This document shows, in pieces, positions 15,900-23,799 of a DNA stretch of 38,739 bases. The stretch is taken from the NCBI RefSeq assembly GCF_002483305.1, contig NZ_DLHQ01000058.1:1-38739 (forward strand). Direction: 5' to 3'. How positions within the stretch are numbered: position 1 is the first letter of the stretch; each line of letters opens with the position of its first letter. The translations under genes and the position numbers were made by a program. Source of the stretch: Brevundimonas sp. UBA7664. GTDB taxonomy: Bacteria > Pseudomonadota > Alphaproteobacteria > Caulobacterales > Caulobacteraceae. The notes beneath the pieces were generated by a model. It was given only the letters and a program-made list of their open reading frames with translations. It searched no databases and had not been told where the DNA came from.

Positions 15900-16583
15900 C
15901 TAGTCCACGGCCCGTGAGATCTCGCCGTCCACCAGGGGTTCCTGCGGCGTCGAGCTGATCCGCCCGCGACGATAGTTGTCGAACACCACCGCGGCCCGGC
16001 CGGAGTCGGCGGGCGTCATCGGCCGGGCGCCGAGAATGTCGCGGGGATCGGCGATCTGCGCCGCCATATTGGCGGTGATGGCGCAGCCGAGGCCGCCCGA
16101 ACTCTGGTTGGAGAAGCGGGGCCCCATGTTGCGGGCCTCCATCGCGCAGTCGGGAATGTGGGCCCGGATGGTCTCGAAGCCGGCCAGCACGGGCGCGCGC
16201 GGGTCGGGCGCGGCATAGGCGGCCATCTGGATGCGGTCGCCGGGAACGCCGGCGGCCTGGAGGAAGGCGCGCATGGCATAGGCCTGCTCCACCGCGACGG
16301 GGTCGTCGCCGGCGGGAGATTCGATGCGGACCGAACCGGCGCCCGAGGCGCCGTAACGGGCGGCCAGGTCGCGCAGTGCGGACTGCTGGTTGGACGACAG
16401 ACCCTGCTCATGAACGGCCAGGGCGATGCGGTCGAGACCCGGTTCGACCTGCAGCGCATAGCGCGACAGGGGCGTCATCGGGAGGGAGGCGTCACCGGCC
16501 GTCGAGGCGCAGCCCGTGACGGCGAGCGCCGCGGCGAGAACGAAGACAGCGGATGCGATCGAGCGGTTCACGGGAATCCTCAT
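15900..16583 (-). CDS. cpaD: Flp pilus lipoprotein CpaD
   Basis: CpaD is an outer-membrane-associated lipoprotein that assists the CpaC secretin. The 227-residue chain begins with a lipoprotein signal: positively charged MRIPVNR, a hydrophobic stretch and lipobox VTGC with Cys25. The mature part carries the CpaD family block GLSSNQQSALRDLAARYG and a late Cys pair region (GGLGCAITANMAAQIADP with RDILGARPMTP). That C-terminal block, with a conserved Asn-Met-Ala-Ala-Gln and proline-rich end, is diagnostic. Its ATG overlaps the end of cpaC by 4 bases. Confidence 0.92.
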   Translation of the reverse strand: MRIPVNRSIASAVFVLAAALAVTGCASTAGDASLPMTPLSRYALQVEPGLDRIALAVHEQGLSSNQQSALRDLAARYGASGAGSVRIESPAGDDPVAVEQAYAMRAFLQAAGVPGDRIQMAAYAAPDPRAPVLAGFETIRAHIPDCAMEARNMGPRFSNQSSGGLGCAITANMAAQIADPRDILGARPMTPADSGRAAVVFDNYRRGRISSTPQEPLVDGEISRAVD

Positions 16584-18004
16584 TCGATTACATAGCCCAC
16601 GGGGCCGCTCCAGCCGCTGTCGGCCGCCGCCGGGTCGCCGGGGCGGCGGTACTGCTGGTTCAGCTGGCCGAACAGCAGGGTCTGGGCGTCATTGGCGATG
16701 ACCAGGCCGTCGGCGGGCGACTGCATGCGCCCGGGCGAGGTCGGGGTGACGATATAGGCCTCGATGATGATGACCAGTTCGGTCTCGCCGGACAGATAGT
16801 CGCGCGAGCGGAACAGGGCGCCCAGGACCGGCAGGCTGCCGATCCCCGGCAGCTGGTCGATATTCTGGCGGGTGTCCTCGCGCAGCAGGCCGGCGATCAT
16901 CATCGAGCCGCCGGACGGCAGTTCGACCGTGGAGGAGGCGCGCCGGACGTTCAGGGCCGGGATGACCAGGGCGTCGTCGGCCGTGCCGCCCAGGGTGAAG
17001 GAGCCGGCCGTGGTCAGTTCGGAGACCTCGGTCGAAAGCTGCAACGAGATCCGGCCTTCGGACAGGACGATCGGGCGGAAGGCCAACCGCACGCCGAACG
17101 GCTTGAACTCGATGCCGATCGAGACCTGGCCGGTGCCGGAGTCGACCGTGCGCCCGACCGGGACGGGGAATTCGCCGCCCGCGAGGAACTCGGCGTTTTC
17201 GCCGTTGACCGAGGTCAGGTTGGGCTCGGCGAGGATGCGGACCAGACCGGCGCGCTCGAAGGCGCGCAGGCTGGTGTCCAGCCGGTTGCCGTCGCCGCTC
17301 TGGTCCACATAGTTGAGGATGCCGCCGCCCAGCTGGCTGCCGGACACGCCGAAGGTCGCGCCCTGGGCGAAGGACAGGCCGTCGCCGACGCTGTTGAGAA
17401 CGGTGTCGACATCGAGACCAAGCTGTTTGATCGCGGTCCGCTGGACCTCGATGACGCGGGCCTTGACCATCACCTGGTCGGAGCCGGCGATGGTCATCAT
17501 GTTGATGACCTTCTCGGGCGCCGAGACGAAAGCGCGGGCGACCTGGGCGGCGCGATCGGCCTCGCCGGGGCTGCTGACCGGGCCGGTCAGGATGATGCTG
17601 TCGTTGACAGCCTCGGCGCGGACCTGCGAGCCCGGCATAACCCGGCTCAGGGTGTCCTGGAGCGCAGAGACTCCGGCGTCGACCCGGATGCGAAGGGACA
17701 GGATGGTGCGGCCGGACGCGTCCAGCACCACCGCGTCGGTTTCGCCCGGCTGGAGGCCGATGATGGTGATGCGCCGCGGCGAATGCAGCATCGCCTCGGC
17801 CACCATCGGATTCGGCACGATGACGTCGCGGGCGTCGGACGGCAGGTCGATGGCCATCGACGAGCCGCGCGGAAGATTGATCAGCTGGGCCCCCGTTCCC
17901 ATCGGCACGGCGGCGCGCGACTGCGCGTGGGCCACGGTCGGAGCGACGGTCGGGGCAGCGGCGACAAACAGGCCGGCGAGGGCGATCGCGATGAGTCGTT
18001 TCAT
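16580..18004 (-). CDS. cpaC: Flp pilus outer-membrane secretin CpaC/RcpA
   Basis: CpaC forms the multimeric outer-membrane channel for the Flp pilus. A Sec signal peptide ends near residue 28 (AHAQS). The pilus-assembly N-terminal domain runs from about 35 to 105 (INLPRGSSMAIDLPSDARDV, ITIIGLQPGETDAVVLD). A BON-like domain follows (about 110-170), then the secretin core from about 215 with VFVNL-like strands, ending in GGSMMIAGLLREDTRQNIDQ, PGIGSLPVLGALFRS and ELVIIIEAYIVTP. The 474 residues are a little short but within the family range. It starts inside an ATGA overlap with cpaB and ends in one with cpaD. Confidence 0.95.
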   Translation of the reverse strand: MKRLIAIALAGLFVAAAPTVAPTVAHAQSRAAVPMGTGAQLINLPRGSSMAIDLPSDARDVIVPNPMVAEAMLHSPRRITIIGLQPGETDAVVLDASGRTILSLRIRVDAGVSALQDTLSRVMPGSQVRAEAVNDSIILTGPVSSPGEADRAAQVARAFVSAPEKVINMMTIAGSDQVMVKARVIEVQRTAIKQLGLDVDTVLNSVGDGLSFAQGATFGVSGSQLGGGILNYVDQSGDGNRLDTSLRAFERAGLVRILAEPNLTSVNGENAEFLAGGEFPVPVGRTVDSGTGQVSIGIEFKPFGVRLAFRPIVLSEGRISLQLSTEVSELTTAGSFTLGGTADDALVIPALNVRRASSTVELPSGGSMMIAGLLREDTRQNIDQLPGIGSLPVLGALFRSRDYLSGETELVIIIEAYIVTPTSPGRMQSPADGLVIANDAQTLLFGQLNQQYRRPGDPAAADSGWSGPVGYVIE

Positions 18005-18915
18005 TGCACCACCACCACTTCGGGCGCGCCGCCGCGATAGATTCGGACGGCGGAGGATTGTCGGGCGACGGGCGCGACCCGGCCGGACGGACCGCCCGTA
18101 TCGGCATAGGAGCGCAGCACCAGGCTCAGTTCGCCTTCGGACTTGGCGAGGGCCAGGGCCTCGGCGTCGCGGGGGCCGAGTTCCAGGGTGGCGGTGGCGC
18201 CAACCACGGCCTGTTCATCGTCGCCGGCCCGGGTCGACTGGTCGATGGCGAGAACCTTGACGTTCTGCATCACGGTCGAAGAGGTGAATTTGGACCGGTC
18301 GCCTTCCTGGGAGCCGATATTGCTGAGCGTCGTCTCGCGGGTCAGCAGCACATCGACCCGGTCGCCGGGCAGGATGAAGCCGCCGGCTGCGGTCTCGACC
18401 GTGACCCGGATGGCCATGGCCCGCATGCCGGGCTCGAGATAGGCGGCCATATAGCCGCTGTCTCCGGCGCGGACGATCTTGCGGCTGACGATCGGTTCGC
18501 CGGCCAGGATGGGTTCGCGCACGACCGAGCCGACATAGTCGGCCTTGGCCCCGCCCGTGGCGAGGTCGTTGGCGGCGCGGGTGACCGAGGCCACGGCGCC
18601 CGCGGGACGGGCGGCGTCGGCGTCGGCGGCGGCCTCGGCCGCGGGCAGAGGCGTCGAGCCGTCCGTGATGAAGGCCGGATTGACCTCGTCGACGGGCCAG
18701 TCCTTCCAGGCCAGATCGGCCTCGGTCAGGCGTTGTCCGGGTTGCAGATCCTTGGCGGCGACCAGCACCTTGGCCATGGGCCGCGTCGGAACGGCGGCGG
18801 CGGCAGCCACGGCGGTCGGCGTATTCGAGGGTGATCCCATGGCGCGCACGACCAGGGCCAGACCGATGGCGGCCACGGCGGCGACGCAGATCACGATGAT
18901 ACGGGCGGGCTTCAT
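18001..18915 (-). CDS. cpaB: Flp pilus assembly protein CpaB/RcpC
   Basis: CpaB is a periplasmic protein anchored by one N-terminal helix (residues 4-26, IIVICVAAVAAIGLALVV). It has an SAF/RcpC-type domain (VLVAAKDLQPGQRLTEADLA at about 50-69), thought to bind peptidoglycan and stabilise the secretin. A low-complexity Ala/Asp segment (about 90-115) interrupts the domain. The C-terminal half contains MAIRVTVETAAGGFILPGDRVDVLL, then an RcpC block ending in SYADTGGPSG. The protein has 304 residues, normal for the family. There is a 127-base gap to cpaA, carrying an inverted repeat that may be regulatory. Confidence 0.93.
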   Translation of the reverse strand: MKPARIIVICVAAVAAIGLALVVRAMGSPSNTPTAVAAAAAVPTRPMAKVLVAAKDLQPGQRLTEADLAWKDWPVDEVNPAFITDGSTPLPAAEAAADADAARPAGAVASVTRAANDLATGGAKADYVGSVVREPILAGEPIVSRKIVRAGDSGYMAAYLEPGMRAMAIRVTVETAAGGFILPGDRVDVLLTRETTLSNIGSQEGDRSKFTSSTVMQNVKVLAIDQSTRAGDDEQAVVGATATLELGPRDAEALALAKSEGELSLVLRSYADTGGPSGRVAPVARQSSAVRIYRGGAPEVVVVQ

Positions 18916-18968
18916 CGACGGTCTCCGGCAGGCCGGACCGGACCCTGAGTCGGTCCTTCGGCCCCCTA

Positions 18969-19001
18969 CCGTTAACGACCATGCCGGGCGCGGGTTAACG
19001 G
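18969..19001. promoter_or_regulatory. GTTAAC inverted pair upstream of cpaB
   Basis: CCGTTAAC (18969-18976) and GTTAACGG (18994-19001) are reverse complements separated by 17 bases. Each contains the palindrome GTTAAC, which includes the TTAA core of CtrA sites. The spacing differs from the classical TTAA-N7-TTAA. The position, 54-86 bases upstream of cpaB inside the pilus operon, would suit an internal promoter or a weak hairpin. Confidence 0.4.
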
Positions 19002-19042
19002 GGGCCTAAGTGACGGAGAAAGCCCGCTATCCTGCGGAGCCC

Positions 19043-19555
19043 CTATCCGGCGATAAAGGCGGCGACCAGCGGCGAGGCGGGATAGGCCGCCAGGGCGCCG
19101 GCGGCGATGGCCACGCCGTAAGGGATGTCCCCCTTGGGCTCCATCAACTGCCCGACCCAGCCGGGAGCACCCGAAACATGAGGCCGTAGCCAGCCGCGCG
19201 CCATCAGGATGAGCAGGCTCAGCAGGCCGCCCGCGATCGCGGTCCACAGAAGGAACGATCCGGACCCCGAAAGACCGAGCCAGAGACAGGTGCTGGCGAA
19301 AAGCTTGGCGTCGCCCCCGCCGATCCAGCGCAGGGCGAACAAGGCCATCATGATCAGCAGGGCGATCAGGGCGACACCGAAATGGACGGCGATGACCATC
19401 GGGCTCAGTCCGACCGCGAGGGCGGCGGGAGCGAATCCCAGGATGAGCAACCCCGAAATCCAGTTCGGGATCTTCATCGAGGTGAGATCCTTCAGGGCGC
19501 CGACGATGACGAGCGCGGGCATGACGGCGAGCAGGGTCAGGGACAGGAAGGTCAT
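19043..19555 (-). CDS. cpaA: Flp prepilin peptidase CpaA/TadV
   Basis: This 170-residue aspartic prepilin peptidase (A24 family) removes the leader from the Flp pilin and the TadE-like pseudopilins in the inner membrane. The two catalytic aspartates are seen: Asp23 in LKDLTSMKIPN and Asp82 in the GGGDAK motif (GxGD). There are about five or six membrane helices; the chain lacks the N-terminal methylase domain of long prepilin peptidases, which is normal for the Tad type. ATG at 19555 follows the GGG-rich upstream segment. A stem-loop separates it from pilA, so it is probably expressed by readthrough from the pilin promoter. Confidence 0.94.
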   Translation of the reverse strand: MTFLSLTLLAVMPALVIVGALKDLTSMKIPNWISGLLILGFAPAALAVGLSPMVIAVHFGVALIALLIMMALFALRWIGGGDAKLFASTCLWLGLSGSGSFLLWTAIAGGLLSLLILMARGWLRPHVSGAPGWVGQLMEPKGDIPYGVAIAAGALAAYPASPLVAAFIAG

Positions 19556-19610
19556 GCGCCGATGATCCCCGGGGCGCGTTAAGACCGGGTTGCCGTGCGG
19601 ACAACGAGAA

Positions 19611-19638
19611 AGGGCCGCGGCGTTTCCGCCGCGGCCCT
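19611..19638 (-). terminator. Strong stem-loop with GAAA tetraloop after pilA
   Basis: On the minus strand, AGGGCCGCGGCG and CGCCGCGGCCCT form a perfect 12-bp stem closed by a GAAA tetraloop, followed by TTCTCG, a weak T-run. It lies 23 bases after the pilA stop. It probably ends most pilin transcripts and protects their 3' end, so that pilin is made in excess over the cpa machinery. Confidence 0.8.
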
Positions 19639-19661
19639 CAACTCATACCTGAGCCTTCGCC

Positions 19662-19847
19662 TTAGCCGGCGGGGGCGGCGGCCGGCGTCAGGCCGGTGGT
19701 GACGGCTTCGAAGGTCGTCGACAGCTGGGTGCCGAGCGCGCCGACAGCGGCGATGATGACGACGGCGATCAGGGCCGCGATCAGGCCGTACTCGATGGCC
19801 GTGGCGCCGGATTCGTCGTTGATGAACTGCGAGATGAACTTGGTCAT
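19662..19847 (-). CDS. pilA: Flp family type IVb pilin
   Basis: The 61-residue prepilin is the major subunit of the Flp pilus. The leader MTKFISQFINDESG is cut after Gly14. The mature chain starts ATAIEYGLIAALIAVVIIAA, with the Flp-specific Glu5-Tyr6 pair and a long hydrophobic helix. The C-terminal tail is short and rich in Thr, Ala and Pro (TPAAAPAG). ATG at 19847 is chosen as AAGGAAA lies 5-11 bases upstream and the leader matches the family; an in-frame extension to 19970 does not. A strong stem-loop follows the gene. Confidence 0.97.
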   Translation of the reverse strand: MTKFISQFINDESGATAIEYGLIAALIAVVIIAAVGALGTQLSTTFEAVTTGLTPAAAPAG

Positions 19848-20147
19848 GTGAATTTCCTTTTGATGTGTGAAGCGAGCCAACAACTTTGTGTGGGAGCGTC
19901 GGTCGCCCGCTTCACCCCCGAACACACCCTGACAATGCCCGACAGCGGTTAAGACCAGGTCGTCAGGCATGGTTACTTCGACATTTACTTCGAATTGCCC
20001 CGACAGCCCTGACGAATAGGGGAACCGCGGCGCGGTGCCAGAGTCTTCGAAGGCCCTGCAGACGGGCCGTTTCAGACTTTCTTGAGGATTGCAGGGCAGG
20101 TTTGCGGGAACGCTTACGCGCGCGCCCGTTCAATGGAAGTCGACGCC
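19848..20147. other. Divergent control region between pilA and the pseudopilin operon
   Basis: This 300-base gap separates pilA (minus) from the gene at 20148 (plus). It holds a 9-base direct repeat (19973-19993), a TTAAG half-site near 19949, and GAGTC (GANTC, 20041-20045). Reading toward pilA, TAACCATG beside the direct repeat resembles the CtrA motif. I could not place a convincing -35/-10 pair for either direction. Confidence 0.45.
19973..19993. repeat. Direct repeat TTACTTCGA x2 upstream of pilA
   Basis: TTACTTCGA occurs at 19973-19981 and 19985-19993, a period of 12 bases, about 126 bases upstream of the pilA start. A period near one helical turn places both copies on roughly the same face of DNA, as for an activator-binding site. 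No known motif is recognised. Confidence 0.55.
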
Positions 20148-20576
20148 ATGACCCTCTCCAGCCGTCTCACGCCCGCCCGTCTCGCCGCCGCCATGGCCGG
20201 GGCGGCGGTTCTCGCCCTCGCGGGCTCGGGAGCGACCCAGTCAGCCCGGCTCAATGTCGAGATCGACCAGGCGACGCGAGTGCAGCTGCGCGGACCAGCC
20301 GGCTCGGTGATTGTCGGCAATCCGCTGATCGCCGATGTGACCGTGGTGGATTCCAACACCCTGTATATTACGGGCAAGGGCTATGGCGTGACCGAGATCG
20401 TCGCCGTGGATACGATCGGCCGCACCGTGTTCCAGAGCCAGGTCGTCGTCAGCGAAGGCTCCGGGACAGGACGTGTGCGCGTCTGGCGCGGCGGACAGGC
20501 TACGGAAATGGCTTGCGGCTCGTCCTGCTCGCCCTCGGTGCGCGGGACCAGCGGCGTGGCGACGGTCGCCGAGTAG
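20148..20576 (+). CDS. Pilus assembly N-terminal domain protein (stand-alone secretin N-domain)
   Basis: The 142-residue exported protein has a signal peptide (RLAAAMAGAAVLALAGSGAT, about 11-30) and then a pilus-assembly N-terminal domain (about 35-105: GSVIVGNPLIADVTVVDSNT, YITGKGYGVTEIVAVD). This is the same domain as the N-terminus of the CpaC secretin in this locus, here without the secretin channel. The C-terminal tail has a CGSSC pair that could form a disulfide. ATG at 20148 is preferred because GGAAG lies 7 bases upstream; ATG at 20133 is possible. It begins the plus-strand pilus operon, so it probably helps assemble the outer-membrane part (inference). Confidence 0.85.
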   Translation: MTLSSRLTPARLAAAMAGAAVLALAGSGATQSARLNVEIDQATRVQLRGPAGSVIVGNPLIADVTVVDSNTLYITGKGYGVTEIVAVDTIGRTVFQSQVVVSEGSGTGRVRVWRGGQATEMACGSSCSPSVRGTSGVATVAE

Positions 20577-20582
20577 CGATCC

Positions 20583-21137
20583 GTGGCGAACCGCAGCCTT
20601 CGTCGATCGGACCGGACGCCGCGCCGCGGCCTCGCCCGTCGCCTGTTGCGCGCGCGCGACGGGTCGGCGGCGGTCGAGTTCGCCATGGTCGCCCTGCCCT
20701 TTTGCCTGATGATCTTCTCCATCCTGGAGCTGGGTCTGATCTTCGTGCTCGACTCCGTGCTGGACAACGCCACGTCTGATACCGGCCGGCTGGTGCGGAC
20801 CGGCCAGGCCTCGGCGGCGAGCATGTCCGCCGAACAGTTCAGAACCTCCCTGTGCAGCCGGATGAGCGTCTTCTCCGGCGATTGCGCCGCACGCGTCTCC
20901 GTCGATGTGCGCGAGATCCCACAGTTCGCCGTCGTTCCCCCGGACCCCATGGCGGATGGCACCTTCGATTCTGACTCCCTAGTCTATACCAACGGCGATC
21001 CCGGGGATCTGATCCTGGTGCGCGTCTGGTACCGGCATCCGCTGATCACCCCCTTTCTGGACCAGGGACTGTCGCGCCTGAACGACGGCACGGCCAGACT
21101 GTCCGCCACCACCGTCTTCCGGAACGAACCGGAATGA
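20583..21137 (+). CDS. tadE: TadE-like pseudopilin
   Basis: The 184-residue protein is a TadE family pseudopilin. A basic N-terminal segment (about 1-28) precedes DGSAAVEFAMVALPFCLMIF (27-46), the prepilin-like cleavage and helix region, with the conserved Glu following the Ala-Val. The rest is periplasmic, ending in a Cys pair region (LCSRMSVFSGDC) and a strand-rich C-terminus. It probably needs CpaA for processing and serves in pilus initiation. The start is GTG at 20583, 6 bases after the previous stop; the long Arg-rich leader is longer than usual. It overlaps the next gene by 4 bases. Confidence 0.9.
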   Translation: MANRSLRRSDRTPRRGLARRLLRARDGSAAVEFAMVALPFCLMIFSILELGLIFVLDSVLDNATSDTGRLVRTGQASAASMSAEQFRTSLCSRMSVFSGDCAARVSVDVREIPQFAVVPPDPMADGTFDSDSLVYTNGDPGDLILVRVWYRHPLITPFLDQGLSRLNDGTARLSATTVFRNEPE

Positions 21138-21679
21138 TGCGGCGCGGGCTTTTCAGGCAGTGGGCGGGCGACCAGCGCGGGGTCGCGGCGGTCGAGTTCG
21201 CCATCCTGGCGCCGGTTCTGATCTTCTTCTATTTCGGCCTCGCGGAGTTCTGCCAGGGCTATATGGCCCAGAAGCGGATGGGACACGTCTCGGCCATGGT
21301 CGCCGACCTGGTGGCCCAGCAGGAGGCGGTGGATCCGGCCGGCCTGGACGACATCTTCGCGATCGGCGACCTGATCATGAACCCCTTCCCGGCGGGGCCC
21401 CTGCAACAGCGGGTCAGCAGCGTGACCCGGGGCGCGGACGGCGTGGCCCGGATCGACTGGATTTACGGCGACGACCTTGAGGACCCCGGCCACGGCGAGG
21501 GGGACACTGTCACCCTGCCGGCTGATCTGATCGCCAACGGCGAGAGCATCATCATGTCCGAGGTCACCTACGACTATGACTCGCCGGTCGACCATCTGCT
21601 GCCCGCGACCACGCAGTTCTCGCAGATCAACTATCTGCGGCCGCGCACGGTGGAAATGACGGCCTGCGACGCCTGCTAG
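21134..21679 (+). CDS. TadE/TadG-like pseudopilin
   Basis: The 181-residue second pseudopilin shows the same architecture: a short basic start, DQRGVAAVEFAILAPVLIFF (13-32) with the conserved Glu after Ala-Val, and a periplasmic domain ending in ACDAC. It lacks the large von Willebrand A domain of full TadG proteins, so it is best called a short TadE/TadG-like protein. ATG lies within the ATGA overlap at the end of the first tadE gene, so the two are coupled. Its stop shares CTAG with pabB on the opposite strand. Confidence 0.88.
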   Translation: MMRRGLFRQWAGDQRGVAAVEFAILAPVLIFFYFGLAEFCQGYMAQKRMGHVSAMVADLVAQQEAVDPAGLDDIFAIGDLIMNPFPAGPLQQRVSSVTRGADGVARIDWIYGDDLEDPGHGEGDTVTLPADLIANGESIIMSEVTYDYDSPVDHLLPATTQFSQINYLRPRTVEMTACDAC

Positions 21680-22977
21680 GGTCCGGTCAGGGCCTCGCGC
21701 AGGGCGCGGATCTTGACCTCGGTCTCCGCCAGCTCGGACGCGGGATCGCTGTCGGCGACGATGCCGGCGCCCGCCAGGACGCGGAAGCTCCAGCCGTCGC
21801 CCTGGCGCTGGAACGAGGCCGTGCGGATCAGCACCGAGGCCGTGAGCCGACCCTCCGCCTCGATGTGGAACAGGCTGCCGCACCATGCGCCGCGCGGCGG
21901 CTCGTGCGCGGCGATCACCTTCATCGCCTGATGCTTGGGCGCCCCCGTGATGGAGCCGGGCGGGAAGGTCGCCTCCAGCAGCTGGGCCGGCCCGACATCC
22001 GGCCGGGCGACGGCCGAGACGGTGGAGACAAGGTGGTGCACCGTCGGCAGGCTTTCGATCTCGAACAGGCGATCGACGGCCACGGAGCCGGCGCCCGCGA
22101 CGCGGGACAGGTCGTTGCGCATCAGGTCGACGATCATCAGGTTCTCGGCGCGATCCTTCGCGCTGGCCGTCAGCTCGACGGCGAGGGCGGCGTCGCGGGC
22201 GGGATCGGGATGGCGGGGCCGGGTGCCCTTGATCGGCCGGGTTTCGATGCGGCGGGTGTCGGGGTCGAAGGTCAGGAACAGCTCGGGCGAATTGGACACG
22301 ATCGCCCGGTCGCCCAGCCGCCAGAAGGCGCCATAGGCCGAGGCCCGGTCCGCCAGCCGCAGCATGACGTCGAACGGATCGGCGTCGGGCTGAAGCGCGC
22401 CGGACCAGGCCCGGGCGATATTGGCCTGGAACAGCTCGCCCGCGGCGATCCGGGCGACCACATCGGCGACGGCCTCGAGATAGGCCTCCGGCGACGCCTC
22501 GGCCTCGAAAACGCCGGCCGGAGCCGGTGGACGGGGCGGATCGACCGCGGCGGCCAGCCAGGCCATGGCGCGATCGGCGGCGGCGCGGGCGGCGGCGGGG
22601 GCATCGCCGCGGCCGATGGCCTGCACCGCGCCGCGGTGATGATCGAAGACCAGCATGGCCGGATAGCGGGCCAGCATCAGATCGGGCCAGACCGACGGCC
22701 GTGAGCCGGTCGCCGCACGGGCCCCGGCATCATAGGCGAGCAGGCCGACCACGCCGGAGGCGAAGTCGGGGCGCCGCAAGACGTCCAGCGCGTCTGGCCC
22801 GACCGCGCCGACATGGACCCGGTCCGGCTCGGCGGCGACAAAGGACCAGCGGCCCAGGACGCCGCCGTCCGAGAGCAGGGCCAGCGGTCCCTCGAGCGTC
22901 CGCAGACCCGCGGCGACCGCCAGCGGATCGCGCCACGGTCCGGTCCGGGTTTCGACGGAGCGGGGCGCGCCGGTCAT
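21676..22977 (-). CDS. pabB: Aminodeoxychorismate synthase component I
   Basis: PabB converts chorismate and ammonia to 4-amino-4-deoxychorismate in folate synthesis, together with a glutamine amidotransferase (PabA), which is not in this window. The 433-residue chain has the chorismate-binding domain with RPIKGTRPRH (about 245-255; the PIKGT motif, with its lysine, points to PabB rather than TrpE, which has PIAGT), ENLMIVDLMRNDLSRVAG, and the late PPGSITGAPKHQAMKVI and GSLFHIEAEG. ATG lies in an ATGA overlap with the upstream phosphatase. It converges on the TadE-like gene and shares its stop codon bases. Confidence 0.93.
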   Translation of the reverse strand: MTGAPRSVETRTGPWRDPLAVAAGLRTLEGPLALLSDGGVLGRWSFVAAEPDRVHVGAVGPDALDVLRRPDFASGVVGLLAYDAGARAATGSRPSVWPDLMLARYPAMLVFDHHRGAVQAIGRGDAPAAARAAADRAMAWLAAAVDPPRPPAPAGVFEAEASPEAYLEAVADVVARIAAGELFQANIARAWSGALQPDADPFDVMLRLADRASAYGAFWRLGDRAIVSNSPELFLTFDPDTRRIETRPIKGTRPRHPDPARDAALAVELTASAKDRAENLMIVDLMRNDLSRVAGAGSVAVDRLFEIESLPTVHHLVSTVSAVARPDVGPAQLLEATFPPGSITGAPKHQAMKVIAAHEPPRGAWCGSLFHIEAEGRLTASVLIRTASFQRQGDGWSFRVLAGAGIVADSDPASELAETEVKIRALREALTGP

Positions 22978-23753
22978 GCCGCCAGCCGGCCGCCGATCCG
23001 GTCGCGCAGGGCCGCATCCACCCCCAGGGCCTGTTCCAGATAGCCGTCGACCGACCCGTGACGGGCGGCGATTTCGGCTAGGGCCGTCTCCAGATAAAGC
23101 GGCTCGACGCCGAGGAAGGCGACCACCGCGTCGTGGGCGGCGGCGCGACCGGTCCGCGCCTCGAGCTGACAGGCGATCCCCGGGGCGCGCCGTTCCAGAT
23201 CGACGGCGGTGTTGGTCAGCAGATAGTCCGCGGCCATGTCGTCGGGGTGGACGCCCAGCAGATGATGGGTCAGGGCCGCCAGCAGGCCGGTGCGGTCCTT
23301 GCCCGCGGCGCAGTGGATCAGCGTCGGGCCGTCCGTCTCGCCCAGGACCCGGAAATAGCGCGCGAACAGATCGAGGTGGGACGGCTCGAAGGCCAGGCGA
23401 CGATAGATGTCGGTCATGAATCGCCGCCCCGACTCCGGTGTCAGGTCCGCGGTCCGGAGGAAGGTGAGGTGCGGCGCCTCGCCGCCGTCGTCGTGGAGGC
23501 TCTCGATCACGCGCCCGGCGAACCCCGGGGGGCGTTTCGACGGCTGGTCACGGCGCTCGGACGGCCGGCGCAGATCCACGACCGTGACGATGCCCAGGGC
23601 TGCGAGCCGCTCCAGGTCCGCGTCGCTGGCCCGGGCCTGATGGCCGGACCGGAACAGCCGCCCGGGCGCGATCCGTCGCCCGGCGGCCGTGGCGTAGTCG
23701 CCGTAGTCGCGGAAATTATCGAGAGCGTCGAAGCGGTGGATGCGGCCGGTCAT
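22974..23753 (-). CDS. Tyrosine-protein phosphatase family protein
   Basis: This 259-residue protein has the P-loop signature HCAAGKDRTG (147-156), with catalytic Cys148 and Arg154. The form with Lys in the loop is seen in the bacterial lipid/protein phosphatases of the LipA/PTP-like group. The N-terminus NFRDYGDYATAAGRRIAPGR LFRSGH is a conserved opening of that family. Substrates include phosphotyrosine or phosphoinositides, so no specific role is claimed. It probably acts in the cytoplasm: no signal peptide is seen. It overlaps pabB by 4 bases; a link to folate synthesis is not evident, so the two may simply share transcription. Confidence 0.88.
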   Translation of the reverse strand: MTGRIHRFDALDNFRDYGDYATAAGRRIAPGRLFRSGHQARASDADLERLAALGIVTVVDLRRPSERRDQPSKRPPGFAGRVIESLHDDGGEAPHLTFLRTADLTPESGRRFMTDIYRRLAFEPSHLDLFARYFRVLGETDGPTLIHCAAGKDRTGLLAALTHHLLGVHPDDMAADYLLTNTAVDLERRAPGIACQLEARTGRAAAHDAVVAFLGVEPLYLETALAEIAARHGSVDGYLEQALGVDAALRDRIGGRLAA

Positions 23754-23799
23754 GCCCCCTGTCTAGACGACCGTTCCGGCCCGAACCACCGCGCCGCGA

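Noticed and set aside
12839..15958. A 1039-codon open frame on the plus strand, opposite cpaF and cpaE
   Set aside because: It is a shadow caused by high GC at third positions of the real minus-strand genes. Its composition (Asp, Gly, Arg, His rich) and lack of any domain show that it is not coding.
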